This document shows, one piece after another, positions 1 through 12,900 of a stretch of DNA of 64,000 bases (its first letter is position 1; each line of letters opens with the position of its first letter). The position numbers were made by a program, and so were the translations under genes. Origin of the DNA: Branchiostoma floridae (lineage: Eukaryota; Chordata; Leptocardii; Amphioxiformes; Branchiostomatidae). Under the pieces are notes generated by a model. The model was not told the origin of the DNA, ran no database searches, and saw nothing but the letters and a program-made list of their open reading frames with translations. The DNA is taken from the NCBI RefSeq assembly GCF_000003815.2, contig NC_049981.1, positions 22,858,255 through 22,922,254 of the forward strand. Reading direction: 5' to 3'.

Positions 1-2625
1 TATAAGTCGTTTCTCAATAGTTGAGCAAAAATACAGCAATATGAAACACAATGAAGTCATTTAGTTTTTTGCAGCGAGCAACAAACGAACAAATGGCAGT
101 TTCTAAGAAGAGTTAAAGTTTGCTACGAAGTCTAGTCGGAAAATTGACCAGAAACCACAAATCAATTATATAGCATTTCTCTAATTGACAATCCAAGAAA
201 AAGAAAGATGCATTACCTTTGGTACAGTACTTTTGTAGTAGCGACAACAGAATACTATGCACTGTGTCCAAACCAAACTGTATTTCCGATGTATTCACCT
301 CAGTAGATGAAATATCACACATGTAGGCATCGGGGACGTAACATATATGCACATGTATCAAGCTACAGCGGTAAGGCGCCCAAACAAGGTTCAATGTCTA
401 TGGAATCAAGTCTCTGCTTAAAGGATGAACTCCACAAGTACATAATCATTAAGGACTAAGACTACTGTGGGGACTGAGGCTTTATGGTATCGAGGAGTAG
501 ATAATTTCTGTCTTATTGAAATATTGTAGAAGACACCGGACGGTTCGTACCAATTATGCCGATAGTTTTGTCGTTTTTATGTAACTAACCACGAATGAAA
601 AAAAAATCATATGCCTTTTGTGTGCATTTTTCATTTGTTGGAGGTAACGTGTTACATACCTAATATCACACCAAGAGCTCTTCGTAGTACTTACTTTAAC
701 CAAAGAAGATAGTGCGCAAATAAATGAGGCAATACAAGAACTTATGGCCTCGACTGTTGTCTATATTGCGATCTCCATACTCGCACTAAAACTCGCTTAA
801 TATAGGACCACAGTGTCCTATCTGATCGCAGATGTTCAAGATGTCAATAATGACTTATGAATTTGGCACAGTGTTCTGATATTCTGCTGGAAACAAGTTC
901 ATATCAATCATACATACATCCCCTCGCAGTTTGTCATATTGTCATATACACGTGGCTCGCGGCGAAACTCTATACGCGTGTTCATACATGCATGACTTCA
1001 TTTTGCGTGGCGTCCGTTAGTAATCATAATCAATGACCTTGTCTTATTAAAATCTGCATTTATTAATGTGCAAGTTTATTGCATACAAGGCCAACGAGAA
1101 ACAAAACACGCCCACCAAGTTTTTTTTTTGTATTGTGTAATTTGTATTATACAAAGTGGATATAACACGTGGATTATATGAACCATTGTGTATTTTGACG
1201 TCTGACAAGCCGACCGTCAAATTCAATATCTAATTGTAACCGCAGGTGTTCTGACCGAGGACTCTAGACAACCTGTCATCCTAGAGTGATTAATCATTTT
1301 AATAATACAATATCGGCGTTGCAAAAATGCTTGGCTTGATACGATCAGTGTACGTATTAGAGAGTGGGTGTGACAAGCCGTTTTCTGGCTAAGCCACCGC
1401 AGCCAAAAGTATCATAGTGACTTAACCCGCGCGCGTGGATCGCTGGGAGTCAACATGGCGGAAGCTCCGGCTTCTTTTGTCCGAACATTGTTTCGTAAAT
1501 CTCAGTCAACACGACTTAAGCTTTTAGCATCATTGATTAATCCCACCGACACGACTTCTACCCCGGACCTCATTTGTCACTGTCAACTCGTTCGCCCTGG
1601 CTTGGTTCGCATCCAAACCCCAAGGTCAAGTGCGTCACGTGACAACAGATGTTCGGAAGTAGTGTCAGATTGCGCCTCACGGACATTCACATCTCTCAAG
1701 GACTCTCCACTTAGAGTGGAATCCGTCCCAGTCTTACCCCATATGCATAACAAACAATGAGTCACTTTTTTTCTCTCTCTCTTTCCCATTTTGATCCTGT
1801 AAACGACCACCTACTTGAAGTGCTAACTCCAGAATTCAATTTTGGAATCAACGGGGTTCCTCGCTAAATCTCGCGAGGCACAGTCCCCTTATCCACTTGC
1901 GCAATTTTCTGCTACTTTCTCTTACGGGTCATCAATCAAGATCAGAGTCGTCTTGTCAGACGGGCTTACTCACACAATGCACAGAATGTTGTTCGTTTAC
2001 AGAAGTGTTGAAACGTACTGTGTCCAGTGGGCTCTTCACCCCGGCCCTCTCCGCAGTTGTTAGTGTTGTTATATCTCGGGCCATAGGCGCAGAGTGCTCC
2101 CCAGCTGGGCCCGGAACTACAAAGCTCCAACCGGCTCGCTAACTCTCAACAGTACCCCGGTCAATACTACCCAATATAACGGACTATTACACCTTCCTAA
2201 CTGGGGAGTCAAGATGGCAACTGACAAAGCTTATAATATCAGGACGTTTATTTTGTTCTTGAGGAGGTCTTAAACGGCCCTGACAGCTTTACAAATGACG
2301 TGTACTTTCGGGCGTGCATTTTTGCACACTCTTAGTACATAAATCTCTTTTACCGTGAATTCTTTCCACACAATATGTTGAATCTTACGATTTTAATGTC
2401 TGTTTGACAGTACACTTATAATGTAGGCACCTTGCACGTATTCTCGTGAGAAATCATGGTATTCTCGTGATAAGAGAGAACGTGACTTGAAGTAACGAAA
2501 CCGGCGCTGATTCTCCAGGTCGGTTAGAGCAAGTAGTGTATAAGAACACAGGCGATATTTTCTTCTGACCACAGCTGCAGCGTCTAATTTGTTTTAAATG
2601 GACTTTACCAGTGTTTGTTTCTTCA

Positions 2626-2649
2626 GTTGCTTGTTTGTTTGTTTGTTTA
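2626..2649 (+). repeat. (GTTT)n microsatellite
   Basis: Short uninterrupted run of GTTT units. Confidence 0.8.
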
Positions 2650-5600
2650 AGAAGCGGACATACAGTAAAACATACCGCGCTGCGTTATATATAATAGTTA
2701 ATATATATATAGTTATTCTGACGTAAACATGATTGCGGCCTAGCGCCTAAAAATTCTGAAAAGTTGGGAAATATCATATAACCTAGTGTAAGGTGAAGTA
2801 TGCTGTCATGGTTATTAAGTTTGTTGTCCGTATCCATGGTAACGATGACACCTGGTTTGAAAATGCCACGCCCCCGCCATCCTTCTTTTTTCCACATATT
2901 TCTGGCGTTGACTAAAAGATAGCTTTTGATGAATGCTTCTAGGGATTTCCAAGTTTCAAAGCTTCTCCCGTTACGATGCCTCGTATCTGATACACTGTTG
3001 TGATACCTGTTCTCTTTGTATCGCTCTGAGTTGGGACCATGTTCGATCTCGGTGTAACATCTGATTTGGGACTCCGATAAGCTAAGGCCCAGAAAATTGT
3101 TTCCGCGTCGTGTAAAGTGGTGTTTGATTGCGAAATGGTCCGCCGACCCCCCGCGGTGTCCACGGCACACCTGTTGACAGACAGGCAGCCCAGGTGACTA
3201 CTACTGCCGCGTACATGGAACACAGCCACACATTCACAAACACACATTCAAACCAATCTGTGTGTCACCAGAGACAGCTAGCCCATTATTCGGGTCAACT
3301 AGATTCTTTCATGCATACACTTTCAAAGAATCGCCTTTCATGCCAAAGATACAATCTAGCATGCTCCCTTTTCAAGCATTTAGATAGCGACTTCTGTGCG
3401 CTATACTTTGTTGAGGGGCACTGGAAATGTGGATTTGGACACATCTTACGAAGGGGAGGGGGTGCTAGGAATTTCTTAAGTGGCCGAAAGACAATAGAAA
3501 GTAGTAATTACCCAGTCAGGAGGTGAGAACAATGCTATTGTTTCGGACGTAATTATAGTTAATTGATTAACGTTCCGAGCACCTGTGTTTCTGATGCGAA
3601 CACTGCTAGTTCTCCATCCGACGCGCCCATTTTTGTAACCCAGGCCCCGCACTCTTTACTTCAGTTGGAGAAGGGCGACCTCTCTCTGCACACTACTGAG
3701 AGACGAATTACCGCTTATAGGGGCGCAGTTTGTCTTCCAGATACCATCTCGCACACGGGACGGATATTCGTTCGTTTCGCCCAGGGCGCGGACTAACTAG
3801 TCTGCTAGCGACGCCTTCTCTGCACTCGCACCCGCACATATCTTGTCCGATAGCGAATGACGAATGGCACTTCGGAACTACATATTCGTACGTCGGGGGT
3901 AAAAGCGCGGGTTATGTATCTGGCAGAACCACCCACTGTCTAAACAGCGTTGGGAAGATACCGTACCCGTTTTTTTTTCCTCGTCCCATTGTGTTTCAAA
4001 TTCACTCAGATAAAAGGTATATTTTCTCGCAAACCATCACATTAAAAGACATGGGTATTAACTCGATCCATAGTCTCAAAATCCCGTATAAATGCCGTTG
4101 GAATCAATTACTTACATCCAGTCAAGAATATGTCAAGACCTCTCTAAGGGTATGAGGCCACAAGCTTTACATATACATCATAAAGATATTGACCAGTGTG
4201 TTTCAGAGACACTGTTGAACCATTATTGAAACATAAAGACCATCTATCAAAGAGCATATGCATTTCTGTAGATTTTAAACTATGTGTATTTTCAGATTTG
4301 CGAGTTCCAAATCATGATTATCTAAGTATTGATGTTAATATACGACTTCGAAGTGTTGACGCCTGAAAATTACTCTTCATATCTATTGATAACTTATGTT
4401 TCCAAATTGTGTACAGCAAAAACAAAATCATACATGAAGTGAACCCGACTTAACAAAGCAGCTCGTTTACAAGTTGATTGAAACTCTGTTAACTTCCAGA
4501 GGTTAACATAAAAACGAACTTTTTCAATGGTAGTTAAAAAGTTGAGTGAAAGGTTCGGTTCCCAGTACAGAGCAGCACCTGCACGTTCGGAGCGGCGTTC
4601 TTCAGGTAATTGATGTCTTCCGAGGCTGACGTTGCGCGGGGGATTACTTCGCCATTAAGGCGCGACCCGAGCTCTGTATCAGACTTCTACACTCGCTCAG
4701 TACTGCACGGTTAATGGCCCACTAATGGCACCCTACACCTTCCAATTTCACCACGCCCACTTGGATCTAGCGTCGTGAATGTTACTGTGGGTTCTCTCCG
4801 GAGCTAATGCTCCGCCGAGAGATATCTGGAACGGAATTCTTTTTTTTAACGTTTGCTGCGGTACCGGTCATTCCCTGCGTACATGTATCACCTCAGGTGG
4901 CGCCAAAAAACTCCGACACTTGTCCAGCTGTCAACAAAGCATGCTGGGTAAAGTGTAAAGACATGGCTGCTTTGGATCCCCCATCATCATGGTAACGAAC
5001 TATCGCTTGGAATTTGATCTCGTTCGTTTGGCATGACAGGATTTTTTCCTCACAGCTGTTGCTACTCCGTTCCGTGGTACAGACGACAGTGTACTTCATG
5101 CCTCTCTTAAGCCGTTTCTGACAACAATTAAAGGCTCGGAATGCTCTAAACAGATAATAGCAAACTAGAAACACGTCAGGATGAACACAACTTCGTGATG
5201 AAGGGTACTGCTACGACATTCTTCATATCAAATTTCACAGCATCTCGCGTTGTCCGAATTCTCGTACAGCGCGAGAGTTCCCCCGAGACTAACGCTTATT
5301 GGGAAACTCGCTACCAATCTCCAAATGTTGTACAACGAACTGGGTCTCTAGAAACAAATTTGTTGGCTGACGCGTTTCTTCCTGTTGATTTAACCTCGTT
5401 GAGTAATCTACATTATCTACAGCCTTCTGTGGAGACTTTAGAGGCTTGACTTATTAAGCTGTTGTGATACGGTACATATGGTGGAACGGCTGGAGTTTTT
5501 GCATCTTCCAGTATTATCTTACACGTGGGGCAGCTTGCGAACTAGTCTTCGGTAGCCTAGACATTAAAAAAAACAGTATTTTGCACAGCATCCTTCTTTT

Positions 5601-5930
5601 TTTTTCATGGTCTTCACACAATTGATCTGGTTGGTTGCATGCATGTATGTATGTAAAGATTTCTCAAAACGCAAATCTAAGAGTGAAATACTATCGTTTA
5701 CACTAGTTAAGAAAGCAGGATCAAGCAAATGTAACCTTGAAGACCTTCGAAAGGCGATTGATACCCGTGTAATTTTCTTGGCGTTGAGCTTGTTTTTGTT
5801 GTGTATTAAAGCATTAAAAACGCTTGTGTAAACAGACTAGCTTTGCACCTATATCTCAATGGAAGACGTTCAGAAAAAAACTCTATTAGAAGACTGAGGC
5901 AATAGAGAACACTCCACCAGGCCTTCCTCA

Positions 5931-5952
5931 AGAGTGGATATATCTCCACTCT
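5931..5952. other. Hairpin-forming inverted repeat
   Basis: AGAGTGGA and TCCACTCT form an 8-bp perfect stem around a TATATC loop. Outer TCCT/AGGA pairing extends it. No RNA family was recognised. Confidence 0.4.
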
Positions 5953-6439
5953 CAGGAGGACTCTAGAAAATTGCTTTCGAATACGAATTCCGGTTGACCA
6001 GGCGTGCAGTTAGCCGGTTTGATTGCCCAGAAATCAGTCTCAGCGCTCGCTCCCGACGCTGCAGTATTTACCACTGGTTATTGCTGTCTGCCTCTAAAAG
6101 GGTAAAGGACGACAAGGTTCTCCTATACGTCTCCATCAGCCAATGGGCAATTCTCCTTCCAACTGTGAGACGTCGGACGCCCGCTGAATTTCGCGCCAAT
6201 TTTGCGGAAGAACTCTAGACTCGGAGAACGCTCCGATGGGCAGAGGCAGACGAGTTATTAAAAATCTTTCACATTTGAGTTGAGAAGCCCCCTGTTGGCC
6301 TGGGTATCCCGTAACAGGTCAGGAGTAGGGCAACTGTGGGGGAAGTTGGGCCTGAACCGGCTAACAAACCGGACAGGGCACGGCTTTCGGACTGAGCAAA
6401 GTTTGAGAAGGGAGAGAAACTTAGAATGAATACGACATC

Positions 6440-6563
6440 ATTTGGTTGGTTAGTTGGTTGGTTTGCTTCTCTTATTTCTTAGTTGCTTCGTTGGTTGATA
6501 AATTGCTTGGTTAGTTGGTTGGTTGATTAGAGATTGCTTCGTTGCTTATATGGTTGCTTCGTA
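6440..6563. repeat. TTGGTTG-rich low-complexity array (left part)
   Basis: Irregular repeats of TTGGTTGG, TTAGTTGG and TTGCTTCG. A matching array resumes at about 6817-6900 on the other side of MITE copy 1, so the element probably inserted into an older array. Confidence 0.7.
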
Positions 6564-6799
6564 GGGACCCTTTCCACTGGACAGCGATCGCGCCGCGCTC
6601 TCACTGCGACCTCAAAAGGATGTGTGTATGACCTTCAATTTCATGTTGGGTATATAAAATAAAATGTAAAAGTGTGATAGAAAAAAGAAATAAAACACGC
6701 GTTGCGTAAAAAGATTCTAACTGTAATTCGTTGAGCGATCTGTCAGATTTAAAACTCGAGTAGAGAGCGCGGCGAGAGCTCCGTCCTTTAGTGGAAATG
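6564..6799 (-). mobile_element. MITE-like element, copy 1
   Basis: A non-coding element of about 236 bp. One end reads CCCTTTCCACTGGACAGCGA, with GC-rich subterminal blocks CGATCGCGCCGCGCTC and CTGCGACCT. The other end is a diverged inverted version (GAGCGCGGCGAGAGC..TTAGTGGAAA). Its reverse complement aligns over its whole length with the element at 60850-61089. The shared interior includes GACAGATCG-TCAACGAATT and GAATCTTTTTACG. It lies inside a TTGGTTG-rich array. It encodes no protein, so it would depend on a transposase supplied elsewhere. Confidence 0.8.
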
Positions 6800-6816
6800 A
6801 AGTATAACTTGGTCGT

Positions 6817-6905
6817 TTGTTGTTTCGTTCCTTAATAGGTTAGTTGGTTGTTTAATTGTTTGGGTAGTTGGTTGTTAACTACTGGTTTGCTTGCTTAGTT
6901 CGTTG
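6817..6905. repeat. TTGGTTG-rich low-complexity array (right part)
   Basis: Continuation of the TTAGTTGG/TTGTTT-type array on the right side of MITE copy 1. Confidence 0.6.
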
Positions 6906-9900
6906 AGTATCTATATGTTTAGTTGACGTGTCATTTTTTCTTGTCTTGCTTTTTTTTAATTTGGAAGGTCCCTTTGATTGTTGACTAGTTGTTGCATGAT
7001 TTATGCCCGACCTGTATCCGACGCACAGGTTGATTACGTGGCTAATCGTTCCCATTTTCCTTTGATTGATGGAGGTCAAACAAATCAATTGCCACTTCAT
7101 TACCCCATGTATAACGATAGTTGACGAAGAAATTGTGTTGGAGTGTAGATGGCAAGTCTCTATAGCAGGGAGGTATTGTGAATGGCAAATGCCTTGACTT
7201 CCAGGCACCATATGAATACCTCAGATTTCGTTTGTACAATTTAACAAAATTGTAGAACTCTAAGGAAGCATTAGAATCACTACGGAAAGCTTTATTTGTG
7301 ATATTTTCAGCTTTATATCGTCCTTTTTGAGAGGCAATGCTAAACATCACAGATGCGCCCTCTATCGCCTTCACTGCAAACGTGCAAGAAGCAGCAACGC
7401 GGCCCGGATGCAGTCACGTCCATTCCTGTCACACCACGAGATAAAAACCCGAGAATTTCAACTTTCTCACCTGACGCTCGTCATTTGACCGCGGTTTTTC
7501 ATTAAAAAGATTAATTGTCATTCTAATATATGTACGAATACCGGTGTGGCTACGTGGGCTAAAAGATGGTTCCGCAAAATTGCGCGATCAACTGTCAGAA
7601 AGATCGACTCCAAAATCGATTTTAAGCGGGCATTCCGACAGTTTCACCCTGATCACATGCGTACCGCCTAACAACGGGAGCATCTTGTCTTCCCACATCC
7701 AGCCAACATCGGATTTTAATTCTAATTTCATGGGAAATTTATCACTGTTAAAATTGATGATTTAATTTTTAGTTGTGAACAACGCTTGGGTTGCTACAAA
7801 AGTTAATCTCTCTGAACACCGACAAAGAACATCGATTATACTTTTGTAAAGACGTTGACAAAACTGTGCTAATCTCCCCACACCTTTTTGTGTGATCAGC
7901 TAATGATCTGTTTATTGCAAAATCCTGTATCATAAATAGATCACACGGCTGTGACCACGCTTTCACACATGTTGTGTGCTGTAGGATATAGCATGGCATA
8001 GCGCTAGGTATGGGGCGCGGTTTGTACAAGGGCTGTCGTGTACGGTTGAGGTTCGGTGACAGGTGTCACAATTTCATCCCCAAAACGACAGTCGCTCGTT
8101 CTGTGAGCTACATAAATAAATCAGCGGCTCTTAATTTGGCATCGCATCTAACAGGGTAACGTGAAATGTCAGAATGGTTGTGCAATGTGCAGAAATAAAA
8201 GTCCACGGTGGAAGCTAAAATCTGATCCTTTGAGCGATTTTTTTTTCTCTCAGAATGAAAAACGGTTGATTTTTTGTGACTTTGAAAGACATGTGATATG
8301 CAAACGTGGGAAAGTTGCCCACAGGGTGTCTGCAAAGGAAAATTGAGCTACGATTTGTGGGTCAACCGCACTTAAGGAATGTGGCAGCTTGGAGTATCAG
8401 TTTTGTTGTGGTAGTTTCTGTTTCTAGTTTTGTGGACGAGGTGACAATGTCGCCGGGCAGGTCGCCAACACTTCCAGTCACCAGTGAGCGGGAATGAAGG
8501 ATGTCCTCCCTAACCCTTCTTCATCCAGGGTCGCTTTAAAACATATCCGCCCTAAGTCGAACTTAATCCATTTAGTGCTTTCGGGATAAATTCTCCATCA
8601 ATCACCCTTTGGCACTTCGGCTATTTAAGTTGTTGTAGCAGCAGTTGTTATACGTTTAACCACTCCTTCGCGACTTATTCACATACTAGCGCTTGTTAGT
8701 GAAGATAGCATCTGGAGATAGAGATCTTAACTTTTATTTCTTTATTACATTATCAAATTCTCAACAAGTTGGGCTACACATGTCGCCATGTTGGAAGGGT
8801 TCCATGTCACTGTCATGGCGGCCGGGTCGGCGGCCATGTTGGATTAAGTCTGAAGTGGCAGCCCACTGAGATAATAACTAGGCTCGTACCTCTCAGCATG
8901 TTTCCCTCACGAACTGAACTCTCGCCACGCCGGGATGAAACCGCGCTGCAGCCCGTACAGACATCGCCTGACCTCTCCCGACTCACGGGTCAAGTTTTCA
9001 TCAAGATTTCTCAAGTCAGTGAACGGAGAAAGTAGAGAGGGAGTCACAAGATCCGGGAAGGTCTCAACCCCCAATTGTATCTGTACCACGGATCACATGC
9101 AGTCAACTAGAGCGTACCCCCTACTCTTCATTTAGACCGTCTCTCAGCAGCACAACTCTGGACAGTTCTCTGAGCTTCTCAATGATCAAACCTGACAGAA
9201 AGTTTTTGCTAAAAGCTTTTTGCTGGGCCTCTTGATGAACGGTGGGATTCAGAAGAGGGAAAATGTTTTCCATCCAGATTGGCGCCCTGCACAGAAAGTT
9301 TCCTTTGGCCTTGTGACCCCAACCATGTATTATACCGGACTTTTGACAGAAAACAACCGTCTGTACGGACTAGAGTGCTGAGAAGGAGCATTCAGGTCAC
9401 GTTCTTACCGTACCGTCCAGAGGTCGCCCTTCGGACGGGAGTGGACGAGCAGCCGTATAAATCGCCCGCCTTTTCCGCTAAGTTACAGCATGACAGAAAA
9501 CAGCACGATTTCTCTCATAACGGTGTGGCGGGAAGAATTCTGGCGGGGAAAAAGTTGGACCTCAAGTTCGCGTGCGTCATCCCTTCCTGCCACCCACCGT
9601 CTCAACCCGTATCAGATACTCCTGGGTTAAAACTCAAACCTCAATTTAATTAAAGACCCTCCCCGAATGGTCTTTGAAGTGTGGAGCTGTTTTCTGTTGG
9701 AATTTGACGGCAGACTCGGACATGACGACTTGTGAGCGAGCAGGCGGATGTAGCAGCCATCACAGCACAGTCACGGATGACTAAGTACCCGTCAGTCCTC
9801 TCCCTCTAGCCGGTTTGTCTACAGAATAAATGTCGTGCACTTGGAAAAAAGCCTTTCGGGCTGTTTACATTAAGCTTCAATAGTGTGTTTTTATGGAGCC

Positions 9901-12900
9901 GCTTCATAAATCTTGGTTTATAGGGTCAAAACTTCAGTCTGGATCCAAACAGGTGCTCCTGCGGGACTATAGGAGGAAACGGAGATGGTTGGCGAGATAC
10001 GTTATCAATGGGAGGAATAGTCCCCTTCAAAACGGCAGCCTCTGGCTGCGTCATATTTCATTTCTTTGTCAGGCCCAGAGCTAAAAGAAATAGAAGCAGG
10101 AGAAATATGACGGACTCCCTGTCCCCTCCAACCAGATTACATCCCGACTGAAAGGCCCATTTTGCAGCCAGGGAGAGGTTTTACTTTAATGTGAGCGGTG
10201 ATAACTTTTGGGTAAAACTTCAGATCCGAATCTGCTGTCTGCTGATGTTGCGCTACTGTCAGCATTAGTTCTTCTTTCTGTTGAGCGTTTTGTAGAAGTG
10301 GACTTGAAGAGGGCGGGTGCCGACTTAGGAATACAAGGAAATCTACCATCCACCTTGTGCTCTGAGGATTTCAAGTGCCGCCATTTATTAAAACTGGGAT
10401 TAGGGTTTGAGTAGATTTATAAATAGGGCAGGAATCGACAGATATCGCGGCGGTTAGAGGTCGCAAGCCCACCAAGCCTTCCCCCCACTAATCACGGCTT
10501 AGACCGAGTAGGCCTTTCAATACAGGCGAATCCTCGCATCAAATCAGTTGTCTATCACCGTTTACATCAGCGTTCAAGGTGCTCCTGCTTTTCAGCGCCA
10601 AAAGGCTGAATTTTGATAAGAGACATGTGAGAATTCGTTGCGATTTACCCGCTATTTAGACAGAGGAAGCAATTTGTAAGCGTCCCACTAGGGCTTCCTT
10701 ATCTTGGTGGTAAAAACTTCAGCGGCTGTCTTGAGTGTTATCTGTCTTTTCTAGAATAACGGCTTTACTCAGGGCTTGATGCGACTTCTATAGCCTGTCC
10801 TAAGTTCTCAAGAGCGTTGGTCAATTTTTCACCTTTGCAAAGATTTCGTTAGAAGATATTTCAAGTTAAGCCGCGTGTTGTGGCAGGGACGGTTCCACAT
10901 TGTGTACACTATGACATAAAATGTTTCCGGATATTTCACAGAACGGACATAGATACATCTTTATGTGCCCCAAGCTTAGAAAACGGTTGTAAACATTAAC
11001 TTTAAAGTCAGGTTTGTTGAAAACCAGATGTTTTGATATATAAAAGACAGTTTCAAGACATTCTTGAAGAAAACTTAAACAGCGGTAATATCTCAAAGAC
11101 GGCCAATTCTACTGGCTACTTCAAAAGTACATGTATTAATATAACGCCATACAGGCTGGCGTATCAGTCACATATATCCTTTCTCGAGCGAGAAATATGT
11201 ATTTCTCTTTTCTGAAGCAGGTCTGATGTAATATTTTGCCGCGAACCGTTAGGACGTGGGCTGTGAAGGTGTCTTGTAGTAAGTGCAGATTTCAGCCATC
11301 ATTCATTCTGTCCAGATCACGACATTCAACCCATTTGTCATGCCCGGCTTCTCTCACGATCTCTGCTATCTAGGTCACGGAAGACCAAGTGACATGTGTG
11401 TCCGCCCACAAGGCTTTTCCCGTACCGTGCATTCGGAAGAACCCCGGCGGGGTATAGCCCGACTAAAGCCGCCACGCCACTTGTTGCTTCCCCTTCCCTT
11501 TTATCCTAGTATAAACGACATCGTAATCACAGGCGCATTCAAATGAAGTTTAGAGGATTTATTTCAACGGATAAACATTAACTATAGTAGTCGATAAACG
11601 TATCAGTCGATTCCATAATTAAGTCGCTTACGAACGTACAAAAGTATATGCAACTTGCGCCTTTCTCAGTTACTGAAAAAACGCACTTTTAAGAGTATAA
11701 GAGGCATATTCCGTGGGCACAGACATTCAATAACTCTAAATGAAATAACAAGGAATCAATGTAAACGGCTACATACGATATGGAGGAACGGATTCCGTTT
11801 TGTAAAACGAACCGAAAAGCTTGTCGCATGGCTCGATTCCAGTAAAAATAAAACGCTTTATGATGTTGTAGTTTTCACGGCAAGTATAACACAATCAAGT
11901 TTACAATGTGGACTTACTCCTCTAACCTTCTCCGTGATCAAGGCGTTTTAACAAGTCGGACGGAGTCAACTTTTCTGGGATGATCGCCAAGCTGTAGATT
12001 GTTTTGGAACTGGATCTCTGGCCACAACCTTGGCAAGTAGTCGAAATGTCCGACACCATGATGTCTTTATTAGTTGTTCTTCATTCTGGAAAATAAGGAA
12101 GAACAAAAAATCCATAAGGTAATGTTTTAAAACTTCTACAATGCACAAACAAGCTGCAGAAATTAGATTCAAGAATCATGGCAAGAAAAAATCAAATAAA
12201 TATATAAATCGTTCTCAATAAAACACTTTGAAAGTTTAGGTATCCGTCATTTTGGGGTCTGATCCTTATTTGAAAACCTGCCGAGGTGAAAATAATCAAC
12301 CGTGCATTATCAGAGGAGATCAGGAATGTGGCGTTATTGAAGAATAATCTTCACTCCAGGAAGTTCCCAAGAGGGCCAGGCGTAACTGTGGAGGGGACGT
12401 CTTTGCTGGACATGAAAAATATGACTCTTAATCCTGTATGTTTTTATTCTCAAATGAAAATACACTAGAGAGGTGTTAATTCTCTTATAAAACTCTTAAA
12501 TTGATGATCTGGATAGAAAAAGGGGAGCAACAGAGAGGGGTGTAACGGATTAGCTCTGCTCGTAAAATAAGATCACATCCTAGTACAAGTCAACTGGTGC
12601 ACACAACAATGGAGAACCTATTGCAAGGACTTCATTTACTGGAAATAAATCAGGCACGAACAGAGGGGTAATTGGTACTGTGTACACACACTCAGGAATC
12701 TCTTCTGATATTGATAATACCAATTATACTGTTGTGTTGTGTGCTTCGCACCACTGGATTTGTTCGTGGGGAATTTGCCTGTCAACTGTAGAATTTTATC
12801 ATAACATGACTGCGGCTAGTGGCAACACGCCCGGGCCCGGCGCTGCCGGGTTCCCGGAGTGTAGTGAACTCTGGCCTAGTCGCGGTGCACAGATCGTTTC

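Larger units (their letters stand above)
1..6430. other. Downstream intergenic DNA with no supported gene
   Basis: AT-rich sequence, apart from a small GC-rich block at about 1.42-1.65 kb with a promoter-like motif set. It has single FoxH1-type octamers at 1187, 4283 and 5800, a (GTTT)n run near 2.63 kb, and a short hairpin at 5.93 kb. No splice-bounded coding exon or protein domain was recognised. Confidence 0.6.

Noticed and set aside
2685-3170. 161-codon minus-strand frame
   Set aside because: No domain, no donor or acceptor with matching phase, and a tail of AT-repeat-derived Tyr/Ile residues. Most likely chance.
8770-8845. Repeated GCCATGTTGGA and ATGGCGGCC phrases
   Set aside because: They are short and imperfect. 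Only one resembles the YY1 consensus, and it does not match exactly.
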